NCBI GenBank assembly: GCA_963978905.1
Contig: OZ022258.1
Span: forward strand, 27,036,716 to 27,100,715
Direction of reading: 5' to 3'
DNA length: 64,000 nucleotides
Source of the DNA: Trichostrongylus colubriformis
Taxonomy: Eukaryota; Nematoda; Chromadorea; Rhabditida; Trichostrongylidae
The notes below the pieces were generated by a model that saw only the letters and a program-made list of their open reading frames with translations, was not told the DNA's origin and ran no database searches. This document shows, piece after piece, positions 63,701 through 64,000 of this stretch; position 1 is the stretch's first letter; the number at the start of each line of letters is the position of its first letter. Both the position numbers and the translations under genes were made by a program.

Positions 63701-63932
63701 ATGACAGAAAATTCGATTTCATGTCTGAAATGTAATGAGAGCAGAAGTCCATTATTCTACAAAAAAAAATTCGTAGACAATATGACTCACCTCGATTAGC
63801 CAGCGGTCCACCGAGACTAAGAGCTCGATGATGACTACTGCGAATCCACTCAGGCCACTGACCTCTGTTGCATCGTGAAACAAAATGGCAGCATTCCAGA
63901 AGAAGCGCTGCACGAGCCAGCACAGGAGACTT
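15344..63932 (-). CDS. unc-80: UNC-80, NALCN/NCA channel complex subunit (5' partial)
   Basis: UNC-80 is a very large HEAT/ARM-like solenoid protein. With UNC-79 it stabilises and localises the neuronal sodium-leak channel NALCN (NCA-1/NCA-2 in worms), setting resting excitability. Over 50 exons were placed by hand along 48.6 kb. Translations follow the known UNC80 order, from ARAALLLECCHFVSRCNRGQ at the right end, through FKVPPPGIDFTLPSP, GLYFKDLKQTLKKEQCD, RQFYTLHRKPFLLQMC and MPVTDWSIESNRSALGIILK, to QFIDFVLHAELPIALLIL near the left. About 2200 residues are covered. The N-terminal third (over 1000 residues in animal homologues) is off the right edge. Exon coordinates are in the block entries below. 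Intron phases agree at nearly every junction; exceptions are around 60.2-43.6 kb, 17.6 kb and 16.3 kb. Identity is very secure; exact exon ends at the exceptions are not. Confidence 0.96.
20483..20630. repeat. Foldback repeat, family A (copy 1)
   Basis: Arms starting ACAGTCCATTTCCCAACCCC and ending GGGAAATGGACTGT form an imperfect inverted repeat of about 45 bp per arm, including GGCCTACGGACTT and AAGTCCGTAGGCC. A related palindrome lies at 62527-62690, so this is a dispersed MITE-like family. It lies in an unc-80 intron. Confidence 0.8.
21329..28144 (-). CDS. unc-80: unc-80 exon block 5
   Basis: Exons: 28144-27987, 27545-27474, 25017-24910, 24845-24636, 24113-24018, 23961-23842, 23345-23185, 23109-22981, 22901-22770, 22197-22039, 21780-21561 and 21493-21329. 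Key segments: LTHLPSFPRKSLETCF; LMSDMFEKMENAFMFADLHL; LRRCAATYIAMSIHFNSLF; RQFYTLHRKPFLLQMCGSIA; FDILGLVPYEKPLK joined to ALDLCYRDDPNTF; CAFAPESKRSHHML; EIALALLKIASYDLTTM; MPVTDWSIESNRSALGIILK; and HSSPPPPLFCSAVLRMTII. Every phase agrees across the eleven junctions, and the order follows vertebrate UNC80 closely. Exon 23961-23842 can be read on in frame into its intron for about 100 more codons (see findings). Confidence 0.95.
25633..25768. repeat. Small inverted repeat in intron
   Basis: Arms GCCGGCGGCAGGGCGTG and CACGCCCTGCCGGCG face each other around a GC-rich centre. The arm ends share CACGCCCTGCC with family A foldbacks, so this may be a diverged relative. Confidence 0.5.
26249..26320. 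repeat. Solo arm of foldback family B
   Basis: The piece with GCTGGCGCACA, TTGCGCGTGTCGCAAG, GTGCAAAACGGGTTCAT and AAGATCACTATC is a diverged match to the arms of the palindrome at 28471-28730. It is in an unc-80 intron. Confidence 0.5.
28340..28385. repeat. Perfect 14-bp stem hairpin
   Basis: TCGAACCCGCACTC at 28340 is the exact reverse complement of GAGTGCGGGTTCGA ending at 28385; CATGC and GCAT extend the pairing. The stem contains GGTTCGA, the core of a pol III B box, on both strands. Confidence 0.8.
28471..28730. repeat. Foldback repeat, family B
   Basis: Two arms of about 78 bp, from ACCAGTTGGGCTGGCGCACA to GATCGATATCGATTG and the reverse, are nearly perfect inverted copies around a centre of about 105 bp. 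They include GCGCGCATCAAACAGGGGAG and TTGATCGATATCGAT. A diverged arm occurs at 26.25 kb, and a shorter trace (GCGCCAGCCAACTGGT) at about 47.26 kb. Confidence 0.85.
29103..30640. repeat. 146-bp tandem satellite with 438-bp higher-order unit
   Basis: The phrase CTCCTTATCGAATCTTATCA recurs at 29249, 29395, 29541, 29687, 29833 (as TTCC), 29979, 30125, 30271 (TTCC), 30417 and 30563: exactly 146 bp apart every time. Three monomer variants alternate, so blocks 438 bp (3 x 146) apart are virtually identical; the open frames at 29518-29769 and 29956-30207 translate identically. Diverged copies flank both ends. It lies inside the unc-80 intron between exons 30922-30787 and 28144-27987. Confidence 0.97.
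30699..30741. repeat. (CA)n microsatellite
   Basis: About 20 CA units with one AA interruption, just right of the 146-bp satellite. Confidence 0.95.
30787..34725 (-). CDS. unc-80: unc-80 exon block 4
   Basis: Exons: 34725-34625, 33469-33434, 33322-33236, 33171-33019, 31461-31331, 31153-31057 and 30922-30787. Translations: KVIWTCIVEDPSLFFRHFLE; a 12-residue exon TLSNEYRTTATY; EYLMSLLRKLILRFNPLPSQ; FGFVMHYVRAQCEG with GLYFKDLKQTLKKEQCD; IPSQFPVHEDTQFQQIL; DSIEFFNIDENEVNDYFLTD; and KMRQTAFAQRFIEVGKVLL. Each has a clear counterpart in vertebrate UNC80 in the same order. The 31057 donor is taken as TAT|GTTAGG because only that choice keeps phase. The 36-nt exon is the least certain, but its signals and phase 0/0 fit. 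The intron left of 30787 holds the 146-bp satellite. Confidence 0.92.
32630..32850. repeat. Dispersed repeat, family C (copy 1)
   Basis: Shares GGCGCCACCAGTA, TGCCACACTGCCTCGCT and GGCCACGCGATTT in the same order with 36570-36712. GC-rich compared with the surrounding intron. Confidence 0.7.
35610..38706 (-). CDS. unc-80: unc-80 exon block 3
   Basis: Exons: 38706-38620, 38321-38238, 38056-37918, 37783-37675, 37100-37028, 36916-36776, 36073-35961, 35870-35797 and 35738-35610. The first is a charged helix (MLMEKMMQEKEREKERERE). Then come MLDYIRTL, LNLAHAPLSAALKSCLLLS and SWKLLLNDDPHVV, the armadillo-like repeat region. FYALWRNRFHVWLKMEDGAQ and VPPPGIDFTLPSPPIG are among the most conserved UNC80 segments. 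RKQKQEMVKRAVRDAEERQ and QQAAYEPALF follow, and the last exon has LLAVIPLIIEMLDDPQVDKN. All internal phases agree. The 35610 end would need a GC donor; the alternative end at 35608 has GT but then conflicts in phase with the next exon. Confidence 0.93.
36560..36715. repeat. Dispersed repeat, family C (copy 2)
   Basis: Contains GCGGCGCCACCAGTACTACT, TGCCACACTGCCTCGCTAGA and GGCCACGCGATTTTTCG, matching the copy at 32.63-32.85 kb. It sits in the intron left of the conserved VPPPGIDFTLPS exon. Confidence 0.7.
37354..37372. repeat. G-rich homopolymer tract
   Basis: GGGGAGG followed by an uninterrupted run of G; G-quadruplex-capable on the plus strand, in an unc-80 intron. Confidence 0.9.
39439..43615 (-). 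CDS. unc-80: unc-80 exon block 2
   Basis: Exons: 43615-43362, 42896-42814, 41656-41540, 40460-40324, 40019-39944 and 39531-39439. The first is a 254-nt exon (TRKQSKMQSHQDDIEERVEG, then RGSSARGSIWTLRTAIQQM). The next two carry LPSTSARESLKPAEDP and QQILSELPWIK. The fourth, VVIRMSNSFDMTCSHEMVC, matches the conserved LHVMILLCNQQSFICTH cysteine-rich piece of UNC80 and ends LTMALASLYGH. Phases agree throughout (1, 0, 0, 2, 0, 0). The first exon starts in a phase that does not fit exon 60277-60182, so at least one exon in the 16.5-kb intron to the right is missing from my model. MITE-like foldbacks fill the introns at 40.7-42.2 kb. Confidence 0.87.
40707..41200. repeat. Foldback MITE 1 with TTAAAGGCA ends
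   Basis: The left end TTAAAGGCACATTCCAGGAT pairs with the right end TCCTGGAATGTGCTTTTAA. The arms (about 40710-40870 and 41020-41196) are inverted copies, for example CCTACGTGGCTTGGGTCGAA against its complement. It abuts the next foldback, sharing TTTTAAAGG. Confidence 0.85.
41196..41390. repeat. Foldback MITE 2 with TTTAAAGGCA ends
   Basis: Arms of about 80 bp, AAAGGCATATTCCGCGCTCG and its complement CGAGCGCGGAATATGCCTTT, face each other around a short centre. The TGACTCTCAATTGG and CCAATGGAGAGTCA sections pair too. Terminal bases match MITE 1 and MITE 3. Confidence 0.88.
41851..42176. repeat. Foldback MITE 3 with TTTAAAGGCA ends
   Basis: Left end TTTAAAGGCACTTTCCGCG, right end CGCGGAAAGTGCCTTTAAA: perfect 19-base termini. 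The interior is less symmetrical than in MITEs 1 and 2. The termini show it is a relative. Confidence 0.85.
43616..48900. other. Left half of the 16.5-kb unc-80 intron
   Basis: No exon could be supported here, though at least one unc-80 exon must lie somewhere between 43.6 and 60.2 kb. A minus-strand open segment at 48.54-48.65 kb (VKSVRNQDRKYRKTSDANSA, after CTCCCAG) looks coding, but its phase does not fit. The stretch contains an irregular tandem repeat at 46.39-47.20 kb and a SINE-tail fragment near 48.86 kb. Confidence 0.5.
46390..47200. repeat. Irregular long tandem repeat
   Basis: Three spaced copies share the order TCATGAAAAACAAC, GTGGAGATG-GG-CAA, GGAATGGGTAG and GGAGCACACA, with GGGACAAAAAGTAAGGAGCA and GGGACAGAAGTAAGGAGCAC in two of them. 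Copies begin near 46408, 46820 and 47032, so spacing is uneven. TGGGCGGAGC and similar words recur throughout. Confidence 0.65.
48902..49323. repeat. Foldback repeat, family D (long arms)
   Basis: Arms of about 170 bp (48902-49075 and 49150-49323) begin GGAATCGTCCACGGAAAATG and end CATTTTCCGTGGACGATTC. They pair through TTTTTGTGTTACCCATAT and CCCGCCCACTGGGACCGCAC. The centre is about 75 bp. Family ends recur at 49621-49683, near 56.09-56.15 kb and near 57.34 kb. Confidence 0.88.
49621..49683. repeat. Solo end of family D
   Basis: CACATTAGGCAAATACAGTA, then AAAAACTCATTTTCGTGGAC: a single right arm end of the foldback just to the left, without its partner. Confidence 0.75.
50254..55013 (+). 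CDS. Tropomodulin-like protein, nested in unc-80 intron
   Basis: Tropomodulins cap the pointed ends of actin filaments; the C-terminal half is a leucine-rich-repeat fold. Plus-strand exons: 50254-50450 (ATG at 50259; DNDPTLKEINMNNMK), 51385-51492 (TPIPQLRRLLEALAYNDY, then LSLANMGLSDNDLA), 53328-53471 (INTGLKKLNLETNYLSGGFL, then LVNQTLEEVKASNQ), 54780-54870 (YPEEKEIVDGIVENNGL) and 54941-55013 (SLRLQEDRQAVEKAMLRNGD). These match the tropomodulin order NNDPTLKEVNLNN, IPIPTL, LNMESNFI, LAELKIDNQ, VEMEIAKML and RAANAITKNNDL. The first three junctions are phase 0 and agree; the 54870/54941 junction does not. No tropomyosin-binding N-terminal domain was found, so 50254 may be an internal exon or the protein a short paralogue. 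The gene lies on the opposite strand inside an unc-80 intron. Confidence 0.82.
52320..53150 (-). mobile_element. Mariner copy in tropomodulin intron
   Basis: A minus-strand ORF at 52324-52632 is the C-terminal third of a mariner transposase: KLQELGWDNLPRPPYTPDIA with the third catalytic D, then NPEFWEEGIIDFPIKW and the typical ending VADNNGHYV. Upstream, in shifted frames, VTVRRWFISFSNGEIDMKHK matches the end of the mariner helix-turn-helix region. A mariner terminal repeat, TTAGGTTGTCCCAAAAGTC on the minus strand, lies at about 53125-53143. The middle part is strongly decayed (no MDN or GDE motif found in frame). It occupies the intron between tropomodulin exons 2 and 3. Confidence 0.88.
53640..54011 (+). 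CDS. Unassigned ORF between tropomodulin exons
   Basis: A plus-strand frame reads for about 110 codons to a stop at 54009-54011. The content looks coding: LNPKEIVEWLKILCLAIEGG, VEDVLRPLLRTT, then YVLPDEMVDLILTRISSDL. I recognise no family. It lies in the intron between tropomodulin exons 53328-53471 and 54780-54870. It could be an alternative last exon of the tropomodulin-like gene, a separate short gene, or a captured transposon piece. There is no ATG near the start of the frame (first candidates are GTG codons), which favours a spliced exon over an independent gene. Confidence 0.35.
   Translation, partial: RFYPCTLTKREGSHVIVVQIVPESYQRKLQKKLNRVSSADCAPQLNPKEIVEWLKILCLAIEGGKIVEDVLRPLLRTTPPFGPELCPLKTLQRIQTEIRYHPGMYVLPDEMVDLILTRISSDL
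54431..54690 (+). repeat. tRNA-derived SINE
   Basis: The head resembles a tRNA gene: GGGCGGAGG at the start, an A-box-like TGGTGTAGTGG at 54440-54450, a stem CCCAC-TCCCATA-GTGGG in the anticodon position, and a B-box-like GGATCGAACCTC at 54479-54490. The body has GGGGTCGGTTAATTGGTACC, and the tail is ATTGACTAACGGCAAAAACT followed by repeats of TTTATCC, the end structure expected of a SINE. A fragment of the same tail (GGATTGATCAACGCC) occurs near 48.88 kb. It lies in the last tropomodulin intron. Confidence 0.72.
55921..56066. repeat. Tandem duplication
   Basis: GTTACTTTGGAGAGCTCTAT at 55921 and GTTACTTTGGGGAGCTCTAT at 55999 each continue to GGATTCTAACATATGCGCGT; the two copies are 78 bp apart. 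Confidence 0.9.
56090..56160. repeat. Family D end fragment
   Basis: TTCGTGGACGATTCGTTCAA and flanking bases match the outer end of the foldback at 48902-49323. Confidence 0.55.
57192..57505. repeat. Exact 63-bp direct repeat, 251 bp apart
   Basis: GACTTATCCGAAAAAGAAGG through ATATCAGAGAATAGTC occurs at 57192-57254 and again at 57443-57505 without a mismatch. Each copy includes CATGCTTTAGCATG, a small palindrome. Confidence 0.93.
57855..58200. repeat. Diverged direct repeat
   Basis: CATGGCGCGATTCACAACGA near 57857 and CATGGCGCATCCCGCAACGA near 58142 each run on through GCCAACC or GCCAGCC to TCGTTGGTC; spacing is about 285 bp. Confidence 0.65.
58630..59283 (+). CDS. Possible exons of an unknown plus-strand gene
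   Basis: Three pieces look coding with splice-like borders: an open segment ending at CAG|GTAAGC near 58755 (TYRKLMLSREKAEAFPLYVM), a piece after TTTCAG at about 58856 (EIDAKPHGALQKSGLS|GTAAAT), and an acidic end GHANGDAAEQDEVEGN followed by a stop at about 59283. I cannot join them with consistent phase or name a family. They could be real exons downstream of the tropomodulin-like gene, or chance. Confidence 0.25.
60182..63932 (-). CDS. unc-80: unc-80 exon block 1 (rightmost exons)
   Basis: Exons, in transcription order: 63932-63791, 63082-63018, 62884-62788, 62354-62224, 61045-60949 and 60277-60182. The first translates as SPVLARAALLLECCHFVSRC and goes on to QWPEWIRSSHH; in homologues this stretch precedes the conserved LFYQWGDAIG segment, which is seen here as AGRYFYQWAVQIGEQLSRL across exons 2-3. 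Exon 3 ends MEDSMEDFFDD. Exon 4 has ALQLIAMLLLHEITSFLRET. Exon 6 has SERERRISLSTAEED, a serine-rich loop in the homologues. Phases run 1, 0, 1, 0, 1, 1 and agree. The intron between exons 4 and 5 carries the long-TIR element at 61.06-62.10 kb, and the intron between exons 3 and 4 carries a foldback repeat. Confidence 0.9.
61062..62100. mobile_element. 1-kb element with about 240-bp terminal inverted repeats
   Basis: The left end TTGGGTCATTCCATAAGTAG at 61062 and the right end CTTATGGAATGACCCAA at about 62095 are inverted copies flanked by TA on both sides, the target of Tc1/mariner elements. Similarity extends about 240 bp inward on each side, through CTCTACAAAATG, CGGCGAAGAGGTAGGTCCAG and AAACCGGCAATCAATTGAAA. 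The central 550 bp carries an 84-codon lysine-rich frame (61576-61830) with no recognised domain. This is a non-autonomous DNA transposon, probably mobilised in trans. It lies in the unc-80 intron between exons 62354-62224 and 61045-60949. Confidence 0.88.
62527..62690. repeat. Foldback repeat, family A (copy 2)
   Basis: CTCCATTTCGAAGCGCCTGA pairs with GGCGCTCCGAAATGGAC, and GTGGCCTACGGACATGG with AAGTCCGTAGACCAC. The arm words match the palindrome at 20483-20630. Confidence 0.82.
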
Positions 63933-64000
63933 CTACAACGGTCCAAAGTATTGTCAGATGTATTGTGAGATTAATAACGTCCTTTTCACTGCTTCCGAGT

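Overview
The window looks like a chromosome segment of a nematode, most likely a clade V parasite of the strongylid type. Genes are split into many short exons by long introns with nematode splice signals (TTTCAG or TTTTAG acceptors, GTRAGT or GTGCGT donors). Introns and spacers are full of inverted repeats and transposon remnants. The species placement is inference; I made no database comparison, and all family assignments rest on recalled protein families.

Layout from left to right. At 43-1263 (minus) lie three exons of the gamma subunit of mitochondrial NAD-isocitrate dehydrogenase, running off the left edge. At 2938-3646 (minus) is a small zinc-knuckle, gag-like ORF. At about 3800-8810 (minus) is a decayed BEL/Pao retrotransposon. 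At about 9240-12600 (plus) are remains of a Ty3/gypsy-type element interrupted by a mariner copy. About 12.6-15.3 kb has nothing recognisable.

From 15344 to 63932 and beyond the right edge, the minus strand is occupied by one giant gene, unc-80, the large alpha-solenoid subunit of the NALCN/NCA sodium-leak channel complex. I could place more than 50 exons, nearly all with agreeing intron phases, covering about 2200 residues (the C-terminal two thirds). The N-terminus lies to the right of the window. One unc-80 intron of about 16.5 kb (43.6-60.2 kb) contains a plus-strand tropomodulin-like gene (about 50.25-55.0 kb), itself interrupted by a mariner copy, a tRNA-derived SINE and a piece of unexplained ORF.

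Repeats are the other main theme: a 146-bp satellite with a 438-bp higher-order unit in an unc-80 intron (29.1-30.6 kb), a 1-kb element with about 240-bp terminal inverted repeats (61.06-62.10 kb), three neighbouring foldback MITEs sharing TTTAAAGGCA ends (40.7-42.2 kb), several other foldback families present in more than one copy, and a SINE. I found no CRISPR array, prokaryotic operon, rRNA gene or intact tRNA gene. I see no strong evidence for a wholly new biological system; the most unusual points are the nested antisense gene, the satellite, and an in-frame intronic extension of unc-80.
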